A stretch of 64,000 bases of DNA from Pestalotiopsis fici W106-1 (taxonomy: Eukaryota > Ascomycota > Sordariomycetes > Amphisphaeriales > Sporocadaceae): the NCBI RefSeq assembly GCF_000516985.1, contig NW_006917092.1:1194619-1258618 (forward strand), read 5' to 3'. The translations under genes and the position numbers were made by a program. This document shows positions 48,190 to 59,137 of the stretch, in pieces (positions within the stretch are counted from its first letter, which is position 1; every line of letters starts with the position of its first letter). The notes beneath the pieces are model-generated. The model saw only the letters and a program-made list of their open reading frames with translations, was not told the origin of the DNA and did no database searches.

Positions 48190-49974
48190 TCAAACGACCT
48201 GACGAGGAGCAAATTGGAGCCATGGGCCATTCTTCTGGCAAGTGACGTGATCGTACAGCTGGAACTCGTTGAATCGATGTCTGCCGTGCACAGCTCCCTT
48301 CTGTCCGCGTCCGATATTGCCCTTTTCGCCATCAGCAAACTTGAAATCTCCGACGAACAGAATGGTGGCGATTGTGAGCATCATCTCCGTGTTGGCTAGA
48401 CCCTTGCCAAGACAGCCACGCGCACCGACGGAGAAGGGGTTGAAGACGGATCGGGCGCGCTCAATGCTTCCGGTACCGTCGTCCACCAGCCAGCGTTCGG
48501 GGTTGTACTGGAACGGGTCTTTGTAGTATTTGGCGTCGTGGTGGACCGAATAGATGGAAACCCCCGCGTCCATACCGGCGGGCACCTCGCGGGAGTCGAC
48601 AGTCGCACCGCCGGCCGTGGCCTCGCGCCACAGTGCCGAGCCTACAGGCGGCGACATGCGGAGCGCCTCGTCGATGCAAGCACGTGTGTAGTTACAAGAG
48701 GCCAGGGTGGCGCCGAGGCGCACTTCGTCTCGAGTCTTGAACTTGCTGCGCACCTCGGCGGCGGCCTTGGCGTACTCCTCCTTGTTGTCAGCCAGGTAGA
48801 AAAGGACTGAGGCAAAGGCAGTCGACGACGTGTCCGAACCGGCTACGATCAGAGTGGACGACTCGGCGGCAATCTCATCGGGTTGGAACCCCTCGCCAGT
48901 CTCGGGATCTTTGGCTGCTGCGAGGTTGGCAAAGACGTCGGCATCGTCACTGGTCGCGGAATGGATGTCAATCGAGGTTGTCTTGCCCTTTTCCAGACGG
49001 TCCTTGACAACGCGCAGAACGAACTTGACGAAACGGTTGCGCGCGACAATGGCATCACGGAATATGTACTTGTCGATCTTCATTGCTGCGAACTTGGGGA
49101 ATTGGATCAAGGCCCCCATACGAACGTTCGATCGGTCGATTGTCTCAACCACATAGCGGAAGCGCTCATTGCCCAGCAAGTTGTATTTGGCACCGAAAAC
49201 TACATCGGCCATGATATCAAAGGAGAGATAATTGCCTGGTCCTGTTGTCAGTGGCCTGATATCGAAGGAAACCTCCCTTCATTACTTACACCACTTGGCC
49301 ATATCCTTTGGCTCGCTCCAGTTGTCGGCCCCATCGTTGTCAGAGGCAGGGAAAGCAAGGTCACAGAACTTGTTGATATGGTTTGCGATTCTGTGTTCAT
49401 ATCCTCGCTGAGCTTTCTCCGAAACTCCCTGGGCCATGATTCTGCGTCTTCGGGAATGGTCCTTTCCCCCACGAATAGTCAGCGTGTTGGGAGCTCGGTG
49501 AACCATTGGTGCGTATCCTTGAGACTTGAGGAACTTGGGTGCGGCAGTGAGGCTGTAAATGTCCCGAAGACCTTCGGCAGTGTTGAACATCAACTTGTTC
49601 GGGCCGTATCGGACATAGTCACCTGCGACAGTCAGCTGCTTGCTCGCTCACTCCGACATGTCTGTTTTCAAACGAACCATATTTCTGGTGCGACCTCCAC
49701 ATGTCCAGATGAATATCTCCTTTCCAGCCATGGTAAGACGCATACGCATTGGTGAACTTGGCCAGGAATGGACCCGGGTATCTTGCCAGCGGATGAAGAA
49801 AAGCGAGGTAAAACAACCTTGTCAGCAGCTGTAAACAATATCAGCCAAGTCAAGTATCAGTACTTGGAGGTCAATTTCACATACATAAGTGGCTGCAATA
49901 CCGACACAGGCCAGCACAGCTGTATGTCCTAGTGATGAAGAGGCCATGGCCGCGACAATCACCTGCGTTGGCAT
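48190..49974 (-). CDS. Cytochrome P450 monooxygenase
   Basis: Four exons (49974-49885, 49828-49678, 49622-49290, 49235-48190) give 539 aa. It has an N-terminal membrane anchor (about residues 12-40) and a RYPGP hinge. The oxygen-binding I-helix reads AGSDTSS, the K-helix is EALR, and the heme loop is FSVGARGCLG with the thiolate at about Cys466. The C-terminus (NEFQLYDHVTCQKNGP) resembles the large fungal group that includes TRI11- and Aps7/8-like enzymes. It should sit in the ER membrane and oxidise a hydrophobic substrate. In this context that is most likely the fatty side chain (hydroxyl, ketone or epoxide step), although N-hydroxylation of an aromatic residue cannot be excluded. It is the only P450 in the window; apicidin clusters carry two. 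It is transcribed divergently from FAS alpha across a 0.9-kb shared promoter. Confidence 0.93.
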
Positions 49975-50876
49975 TGCACGAGCCAAAACAAAGCAAAAAG
50001 TCGTTGAGTGAACAACAAGAAGGGTTAATTTAGATGATCGGTGATGCAACAGGCAATTCCCTTTGGTCGAGGCTGGTATCTCTCTCTTAGGGTCGGTCAG
50101 TCAACCACTGCTGATTTACATATCACCTCAATTGCAGCGGCGGTTTAGTGGCATATATTTGAGACTACAGCGTGCCTAATCACTCCGGGCTTTCACATGG
50201 CCTCCACGGTCAGTCTCTCGCCTCGTGATGGCAAGACCAAGTGGAATGTTTATGGGCCGTTCATGAACCAAATTCGTACAGATTACTATGGTTTTTCTTC
50301 TTCGCTTAATATGTCGCTGGTGGGTGTTTGTGTTGCTGAGAAACAGTAAGCAGCTCCAATGACAGCCGAGTGTCACAGAATGGACCCCGCTGGTTTTTGC
50401 TGGACAGGCCGCTAATCGACCACTGCTACAGTGACTACAATGCGCTACCAGGCCGATGAAACTCCTCAGCCGACCGACGCCCTAGAATATTCAGCTGAGT
50501 GAAGCACTATTCTGGGATAGGCGGGCGCACTAAGCAATGGCCATGGATGATACCATCGCCGTGAGCAAAAAAGGCTTTATGCCCATGGCCTTGCCAATGA
50601 TTCTCCCTTTTCAACATACGATCTAGCATCATTCCATTCGTCGTCATCCTCTTCACTCACTCTATCACTGCATCTCTCATGCACCTGTCGTTCAAATCAA
50701 TGATACCCTAGATCTTGACAACTCGAGCACGGAACTTTGGTCGCCGATCTTAACATTTTCTTTCTCTTCATCTTGGGCATAGCATATACATTTGGATTAA
50801 TCGTCATTACCTCTGTGGTTCCCTTCTTTCTTCTCATTGTTTATTTTTTCCCCCTCTCACGACTAGTGAGTGCATC
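49975..50876. promoter_or_regulatory. Divergent promoter between P450 and FAS alpha
   Basis: 902 bp separate the two ATGs, so both genes probably share this control region. It contains pyrimidine-rich tracts near the FAS alpha start (about 50640-50680 and 50756-50870). No TGACGTGA or ATCTCNCGNA motif was found in it by eye. Co-expression of the two genes is expected from the arrangement. Confidence 0.5.
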
Positions 50877-53800
50877 ATGGAGCATCCTCCGCAGTATACT
50901 CCGACCGAGCAGGAGCTCACACAAATTCTTGTCACTGAGCTCTTGGCGTGAGTCTTTCCAAGTTGCCCCTTTCTTTTCTTTTTACACAACTCTGCTAACA
51001 CAATCATACACTTCCAGGCACCAGTTTTGCTTTCCAGTACAATGGTACGACCATTTTCCAGTAATCTGTACAATAAGTCACTGACTCTAATTCCCAGGAT
51101 CGACACACAAGATACCATTCTCCGCGACTTTGCCACGGAGAGGATGGTTGAGATTGGACCTGCAGAAGTGTGTAACTCGCCATGTAATTGCCGATCCACA
51201 AGAAACTAATCATGTAACACAGACACTGGTGAACATGGCCAAGAAGACTCTCAAGGCTGGATATGAATCTCAAGATATTGCACGTGGCCTGCAACGTGAG
51301 TTGCTCAGCTACAAAAAGAATGTCGACGCTATATACTACAAGATACAGGCAGAAGAGGCTGCTGCTAGTACATCCAAAACGCCTGCAGTTGTAGAGGCCG
51401 CCCCAACTCCCGCTGCTGCCGTATCTGTGGCTCCTGCTCCGGCAGCACCTGTCCCTCAGGGTGTTTCGGTGCCGGACAAGGCTCTCGAACCCATAGACAC
51501 TCTTTCTACTCTTGTGGCTGTTGCACTGAAGAAATCGGTCGGAGATATCTCCAAGGACCAGACTATCAAGGCACTCTGTGGCGGTAAGTTGCACTGCACA
51601 AGAATGTAATTTTCTTGTACTAACGAAGCACAGGGAGATCTACTGTCCAGAACGAGATCATCGGTGATCTGACTAAAGAGTTTGGATCTCTGCCGGATCA
51701 ACCAGAGGATATTGCTCTCGCAGATCTCGGTATTAATCTGGCTGATTCTGGTGTCGGTAGCAAGTTGGGAGCATGCACCAATGCTCTAGTTGGTAAAGCC
51801 GCATCTGCCAAATTGCCCGCAGGCTCCAACATTGCCAGTCTCCGCAACTACCTCGATGGCCGTTGGGGTTTCAAGCAAGGCCTCCAAGACCGCGCACTGC
51901 TCCTAGTTGTCGCTCGCCAGCCGAGCTCTAGGCTGCCTGGCGAGAAGGAACTTCACTCGTTTCTGGATGACGTCGCCCAGGATGTTCTGCGCAGTGTCGG
52001 CGTTGACCCTGCCAGCCTTTCATCCGGTGGCACACAAGGCCAGTCTGCTGGTACCGCCACAGTCTCTTCCGAAGCCCTGCACGCTCTACAAAAGGAGCAA
52101 CGCGGTCAGGACAAGACACTGCTTGACTTGTACGCAAAACGTCTCGGATTCGACCTCCAGGAGGCGGGCATCCAGGGAAAGAAGTCAAAAGCAATGATTG
52201 AAGAACTACAAAGTAAGATCGATGCCTGGAGTGCGGAGCATGGTGAAGCTTATGAGCGTGGCATTGCCCCAAAGTTCGACACTAAGAAGATCCGAAAGTA
52301 CGACTCGTACTGGAATTGGGTCGTGCAGGACATCTTGTCTCTCTTTGCCACTGCCATGGCCGGCCAGGCCGAGAAGTTCGAAGCTCAGATCAGAGAGCGC
52401 TTGTCCAAATTCCCGATTCGAGTGACGCCGCAACTACTGGATGTTACACGCTATCTTTTGCGCACGCTTAAGGAGTTTCCCGAGAGCCCGAGAAAAGAAG
52501 TTACTCAGGAATGGTTGCAAGACCTGCAGAGAGCTTGCACTTCTGCCAATGCTAAGCGACAGCCATCGTTCAAGAACTCAGTAGTCTCCACCGTGCCAGT
52601 CTTGCACATTGATGACAAGGGCAAAATCTCAGTCCATGAGATGCCTCGTATCTCTCGCACCGCGGACGCAATGTCCGTCATGTCTCTGGACGATGGTGAT
52701 GACGCTAGCTCCAACATTGACGGCTTCTCCTACCGATCAGGTATATCCACTCCTTCAGTGTCCGAGGCGGTTTTCAGCCGTCACCCTGCCAGAACAATGT
52801 CGGGCGCCGACTCACCTCTCAGTTCGACGTACACAAGCCCAGTTTATGTTGAAGGTGGCCCATCCCCGGCGGGGAGCTATCCCGGTGCTTCGAGTCTGAA
52901 ATGGACCCCTGAGCTTCAGACCAAGGGCCGAAGTGGTTGGCGCCGAAATGACGACATCACCAACGGGTACCTACGATGGTTCCAGAAAGCGTCTACCGAA
53001 GGTGTCTCGTTCAATGAGAAGGCGATACTGGTGACTGGCGCAGGAAAGAACTCCATCGGCTCCGAGATTGTGGCCATGTCGCTGGCTGCCGGTGGAAAAG
53101 TGCTAGTCACCACCAGCTCCTACTCAAAGGCGACTGTGGACTATTACCAGGACCTGTATCGCCAGCACGGTGCCCGACAATCGCAACTTGTGGTAGCTCC
53201 CTTCAACGGTGGTAGTAACCAAGACATTCAAAACTTGGTCAATTACATCTACGACGATGCTTCCAAAGGAGGTCTTGGATGGGATCTTGACCATGTCATT
53301 CCTTTCGCCGCTGTTGGTGAAGCTGGTCGGGCTGTGGATGGAATTGATGACAAGTCCGAATTGGCTCATCGAGTGATGCTTACCAACTTGGTCAGGCTGT
53401 TGGGTGCGGTCAAATCAAACAAGGCACAACGGCGCATTGAGACCCACCCGACTCACGTTCTGCTTCCTCTGTCGCCCAACCACGGCATCTTTGGTCAGGA
53501 TGGCCTATATGCCGAGTCAAAGATTGGTCTTGAAGCACTGATGAACAAGTGGTGGTCTGAAGACTGGAATGACTACTTGACACTATGCGGAACTGTCATT
53601 GGCTGGACTAGAGGAACTGGTCTGATGAGCAACAACGATGTCCTTGCAACTGGTATCGAAGAGGATCTGGGCATTCGCACGTTCTCGGCTTCTGAGATGG
53701 CTTGGCATATCGTTGGTCTCATGGACTCTAGCGTGGCGTCTTTCTGTGACCTCGAGCCCCTGATGGCTGATCTGACCGGAGGCTTGTCAGCCTCTATGAA

Positions 53801-56285
53801 CTTGAAGCCAGTCTTGGACCAGATTCAAGACAACATCAACTCAAAGAGCGAGATCAAGAAAGCCATTGCCAAAGAAGAGGCCATCGAGTCGGGCGAAGAT
53901 ATCTCTGCTGTTCCGGAACCCAAGAAGCTCTTAAAGAAGGCACAGATTCACGTTGAGGAGGTCAACTTGCCTGATTTCAAGGAGCTCAAGCCTCTCGCAG
54001 CTAACCTCCAGGGTATGGTTGATCTAGAGCGAGTTGTGGTAGCTGTTGGATTTGGTGAATCTGGTAAGCCATGGCTCTGGATTATTGATATTGTTTCAAC
54101 TAACATCACTTAGGTCCCTGTGGTAGTGCCAGAACACGCTGGGAAGCCGAATGCTCTGGAACATTCTCAGTCGATGGTTGCGTCGAGCTTGCATGGATCA
54201 TGGGCCTCATCAAGTACCACAACGGCCCGCTTCAGGGTAAAGACTACTGTGGCTGGATCGATGCAGAGACCAAGGCTCCCATTGCCGATTCTGATGTCAA
54301 GTCCAAGTATGAGGACTACATTGTTGAGCATACTGGTATCCGTCTTATTGAGTCACAAGAGCACGACCTTACAACCCCCGATAAGCAACAGGTCCTCCAC
54401 GAGGTTGTCATCACAGAGGACCTGGAACCCTTTGAGGTTTCGCTTGAGACCGCCGAGGACTTCAAGAGAGAGCATGGTGAAAAAGTTGTCATCACCGAAA
54501 CCCCCGATGGTCAATTCTCCGTCTCTCTCAAGGCGGGTACAACTCTCATGATTCCAAAAGCTGTGACTTTCAAGAATGGAGTCGGAGCACAGCTTCCAAC
54601 TGGTTGGGACCCTAGAATCTATGGCATTCCCGAGGATATCATTGGCCAGGTTGATCCGATCACACTTTACGCCCTAGTCTCAACCGTAGAGGCCTTCTTG
54701 TCGGCTGGCATCACGGATCCCTACGAACTATACAAGCACATTCATGTTTCCGACCTTGGCAATGCAGTCGGTGCCAGTCTTGGAGGTGTCAAGTCTCTCG
54801 AGAAGATGTTCAAGAGAAGATTCCTTGACCGCCAAGTTCAGAAGGATATCCTGGCAGAAACATTCGTCAATACCACTGCCGCGTGGATCAACATGCTTCT
54901 CGTTGGCTCTTCTGGACCCATTCGTACGCCAGTTGGTGCCTGCGCCACCTCGCTCGAGAGTCTTGACACTGGCTATGACCTGATTATGAATGGAAAGGCC
55001 AAGGCAGTGCTCGTGGGTGGCACAGACGCCCTAGAACGCGACACCGCGGGTGAATTCGCCAACATGCAAGCCACCATTAATGCTGAGAAGGATGCAGCTG
55101 CAGGCCGCACACCCAAGGAGGCTTCCCGACCTACAACCACTACACGTGGCGGTTTTGTCGAGGCCGAGGGATGCGGTATTCAACTGCTGACCACCGCAAA
55201 GTTGGCGCTTGACATGGGCTTGCCAATTCGTGGCATCATCGCGCTGACGCACACGGCCTCTGACAAGATCGGTCGATCTGTCCCTGCTCCAGGCAAGGGT
55301 GTATTGACGATCGCAAGCGAGAAGCAGAACAAGTTTATGTCGCCTCTCCTCGATATTGCACACCGCCGTAGACATCTCTCTCATCGCCTTCACCAGATTG
55401 AGGAGAAGCGCGACATGGAGCTGACCTGGCTCAACGAGCGCCTTCTTTCCATGAGGGGTCGCCGTACCTCGGTTGATACTGTTGTCGATGACAACATCAC
55501 GACGGACGAATTTGCCGAGCAGTGCCGTCGCGATATTGAGGCTGATGCACAGCGTGCCTTCAAGGAGGCACAGAATACATATGGCAATGAGTTCTGGAAG
55601 CACGATGATTCCATCTCGCCGCTGCGTGGTTCCCTGGCTGTTTGGGGTCTAACCATTGATGATCTCAGCGTCGCCAGTTTGCACGGCACAAGTACTAAGA
55701 AGAATGACACCAACGAAACGGGGGTTGTACAGAGTCAATTGTCCTTCCTCGGTAGAACTCAAGGCAACGTTTTGCCCTGCGTTTTGCAAAAGAGTCTTCT
55801 GGGACATGGAAAGGGTGCAGCTGGTAAGTTCTTCCTATTCAACATGATAACTATCCATGACGTGAATGCTAATTGTATATGATGCAGGTGCCTTTGCCGT
55901 AAATGGATGTCTCCAGATGCTCAACACGGGTCTGATTCCGGGTAACCGCAACGCTGACAACATTGACGCCGACTTGCGAAGCCGAGACCTGCTCTTCTTC
56001 CCGTCGCAGACGTATAGCACACCGACGGGTATCAAGGCCTTTAGCGTAACCTCGTTCGGTTTCGGACAGAAGGGTGCCCAAGTTATTGGAGTTCACCCCA
56101 AATATCTCTTTGCTACAGTCACCGAGAAACAATACGAGGCCTATAAAGTCAAGGTTGCCGCTCGCCAGACCCAGGCTACCCGCTTCTTACAGGAGGCCAT
56201 CTATGGAGGCAAGCTTGTGCAGCTCAAGGATAAGAGCGTCTATGAGGATGAGATGCTAGAAGAGACACTTCTGAACCGATTTTAA
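50877..56285 (+). CDS. Fatty acid synthase alpha subunit (Aps5/HexA-like, cluster-dedicated)
   Basis: Seven exons (50877-50947, 51018-51044, 51098-51167, 51223-51583, 51634-54063, 54114-55823, 55888-56285) splice in frame to 1688 aa; the many tiny 5' exons are usual for the family. After an N-terminal MPT-completing segment (ELLAHQFCFPVQW) and an Ala/Pro linker comes the acyl carrier protein with GGRSTVQNEI (Ser179). The ketoreductase follows (LVTGAGKNSIGSE, about residue 640), then the ketosynthase with GACATS (Cys1263), HGTSTKKND (His1510) and LGHGKGAAG. The protein ends about where the phosphopantetheinyl transferase (PPT) domain of primary FAS alpha would begin, so that domain is absent, as in HexA. 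It should pair with the beta subunit at 23811. In apicidin clusters the alpha subunit alone is present. It is divergent from the P450 and convergent with the methyltransferase. Confidence 0.93.
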
Positions 56286-56474
56286 TAGAATTCAAATGGC
56301 ATAAAAGGAACGGGTTTGGACAGGGACAGGCGTTTCGGTGCATGGTTTATCAGTGGCTCAGCGGTTATCATTTCTCATGTATAATGTAATTTCGTTAGAT
56401 TTATCGAATATTTTGGAAACAAGTCAGTCCCAAAGCTCAAACATGAATTACATTAATTCTTCCTGTTTTGTTTC

Positions 56475-57722
56475 TCACGCCACTTCGCACTCCACACAAG
56501 CCTCAGGTTCGGTCCCCCTCCAAATTTTCTTGATCTTCAAGCCATTTGCTGCAAGCAGATTCTGCCACTGCCTTTCTGTTCTCTCCAAACCACCAATGGG
56601 GAACATTGATATGTCTCTTGCCGCCTCGTAGATTCCAACGTTGAGGTCCGGAAGCACCAAGTCCACTAGCAGTAACTTGCTCCGCGGCCGCGCCTTGAGC
56701 ACTGGCAGCAATTGCTGGAGGAAGCGGCTGACATCCTCGTCGTTCCAGTCGTGGAAAATGTGTCTGTAGTAGTAGACGTGCGCATCCTTGATGGGCTGGC
56801 TTGTAAACATGTCGTAGGGCATAAACTCGACCCCTGGGGGCGGACGGGGCACCGCCTCAAACGTCGAAGGCAGATCTTGCACAATGAAGCGGCCCTTGAG
56901 CTGTGGGTTCAGCTTGCGCACCTCCTCCATGACGTGGCCCTGACCGCCGGCAATGTCCACAATGGCAACGTCGCCGTCCTGAACGTCCAGCTTGCCGAGT
57001 TCCTCGCCAAAGGGGTACGCGGTGCCGGCGAGGGTTCCGGTGCTCAACGACTTCATGCCCTTGACCATGTTTTGTGCTCGCTGCGGATGTGAGCCGAGAA
57101 AGGTCCACAGCTCTTCGCCGTTTGCCCACTTGAAGGGCGTGCCCGACTCTCTGGTGGGTGATTTGAATCCATGTTCCGCCAACGTCCGCGGCATGGCTAC
57201 GATGGATGGAATAACTTCTTGAAGCAGGAAACTATTGAAGGCTCTGTGGTTTTCATCCAAATATGGTTTCCCCAGAGCGGTCAGGGTATACTCTGGCCCG
57301 GGCGAGTCCTTCAAGATGCCACTTGCAGTCAATTGTTGGAGGAGGCGCGCTATACAAAGCATTATTATCATGTTTTTCATCACTCGGTGCTTGACAGATA
57401 ACTAACTCATCATGACCTCATCCCCCCCAGTCTTGTCGACAATCGTAGCCAGGCTTATAGTAGTGCTCTTGGTAAACTCATCCCATAGACCCAGGTTAGT
57501 AAAGATTTCAATGACGGCGCTGACGTTGACCTGATAGATGCGTGGCCAGACATCTTCGTTTGGATCTCCGAGGGACGATAGGAGCTTCATGGCCTCTTGG
57601 CGAAGATGGCGACGCGCGACGGCTTCCTCGCCGTCAGTCAAAGCCGCCTCGAGCGTGCCCATGGCCGCTGTTACGTTACCGACCGCCGCGGCCACTTCGC
57701 TTTTTGGTACAAATGATGCCAT
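56475..57722 (-). CDS. SAM-dependent O-methyltransferase (class I, plant/fungal secondary-metabolite type)
   Basis: Two exons (57722-57407 and 57349-56475) give 396 aa. The N-terminal part is a helical dimerisation/winged-helix domain (KSTTISLATIVDKTGGDEVM, then TRLLQQLTASGIL across the splice junction). The C-terminal Rossmann fold has the SAM motif VDIAGGQGH, a second motif VQDLPS, and HIFHDWND with the general-base histidine. Such enzymes methylate phenol, hydroxyl or N-hydroxyl groups of aromatic metabolites. In apicidin biosynthesis the homologue makes the N-methoxy group of tryptophan; O-methyl-tyrosine occurs in the Cyl peptides. Either would fit here, before or after NRPS assembly. 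Its 3' end is only 189 bp from that of FAS alpha. The intron donor (GTTAGT) is inferred from family continuity. Confidence 0.88.
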
Positions 57723-59137
57723 TATCAGGATTCCAGATATGCGACGACTCTTTTTCTTTCAACGATGCACTTCAAAGAAAGAAGCTCAATCTGCCACGAT
57801 ACAATAAATTCAAGAACTGCCACGACGCTGGTGTACTACTGGACTCGCTCCTCTTATTCTCACATTATCTCATCTTCAAAGTTCCACGACGATAATCCGG
57901 TGGTGTTTCCTCCCCAGCTCGCATGCAGATGCTCCACAGAGTTGCATGACATACAACAAACAAACCAACAAATCTGCGCAATACAGGGGATGAGGTCGTA
58001 GGCTAATCCGTTTGCAGGAGCATGTCCAATATTTCGATGGGGCACGAACGAACCGGCCCCGTCTTTCCGGACGGGGTTCGCACACTTCTTTTCCCCTCCT
58101 CGGCACCTGGGTTACATATACTACTTGGCCGCCGAGAAGTTTGCTACGCATGTGGCCATGTCCTGTATTCACAACTTATGATGCCCACGGATTGGTAAAC
58201 ATGTTGATCATTTAGCATTTGATTACGTTGATTCCGTGGGGGAATTGATAAGCAATCAACTCAGGCTTCACTCTGCTTACCCCCAGGCAGTGGATTACAG
58301 TATATATGTAATTGCAATCAGACCCGAGAAGAACCATCGGGCCGGGTACCTGGTGCTGGAGTGACGGGAGGCCCCCTTGCTTCCCGGCATACTTCTTTTG
58401 GCATGAAATGCTACCCACATGCCAATAAGCGAATAATGATTGAACGACTTATCAATTCCATGCAAGCTGGGATGTGCAATTCTGAGATTGCCAACTAAAT
58501 CAATGATTCGACGCTTGCCGACGTGGGCACCTATGCAAGTCCGTTGGCCAAGCGGATGACTTCCTGAGGTAGACTACCCGTGGCCGCAATACCCGAAGGT
58601 GCATAATTTTTGGATATTTCATGAAATCAGAGGCTTCGTTGCAAGATCTCGTCTATCGAGGGACTCTTGATGCCCAAGCGCACAATATCCAGGTGATAGA
58701 CTGAGGGTGTAGGTTTGCTCCCAAGAGGATTCTTGGCATCCTCTCAGGGCTCTGGATCAGGACACGCATGATTGACATTATTCTCTGCGTCGATTTTGTG
58801 AGACAGCTCAAGGGAACCATGGAGATTTCTTCCATTCAATCACGGCCACCCTTGTTTGGGGAAGCAAGGGATGACTAATTTCTGATTGCTGAAATACATA
58901 GCCAAATATCTTCTCGGGCAATTTCGCGTAAGAAAACCTCACCAACTTTGGGTGACAGCTTCCCTCATACCCCCCTAGCCATGAAAAACAATGCACAGGC
59001 AAACAGATTTACAGATTTTGGCTGTTCAGGGCCCCTACATGTTGATTGGACATAGATGATAAAAATCGCTCTTCTCGGTTCAAGAATAGTTTCCCTGATG
59101 TTATCTTGGTCCTGGTACTTTTCCTGACGCCTTCAAG
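57723..59137. other. Intergenic region at the right cluster border
   Basis: About 1.4 kb without a supported gene. A perfect 7-bp-stem hairpin lies at 58057-58076. Open frames are short. It carries the methyltransferase promoter on the left and the promoter of the rhodopsin-like gene on the right. Confidence 0.55.
58057..58076. repeat. Short GC-rich hairpin
   Basis: CCCCGTC and GACGGGG form a perfect stem around a 6-base loop. It is about 340 bp upstream of the methyltransferase start. Function unknown; it could be a regulator site or chance. Confidence 0.4.

Noticed and set aside
48243..48250. Exact TGACGTGA motif
   Set aside because: It is inside the P450 coding sequence; another copy (55858-55865) is in a FAS alpha intron. 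Neither is in a promoter.
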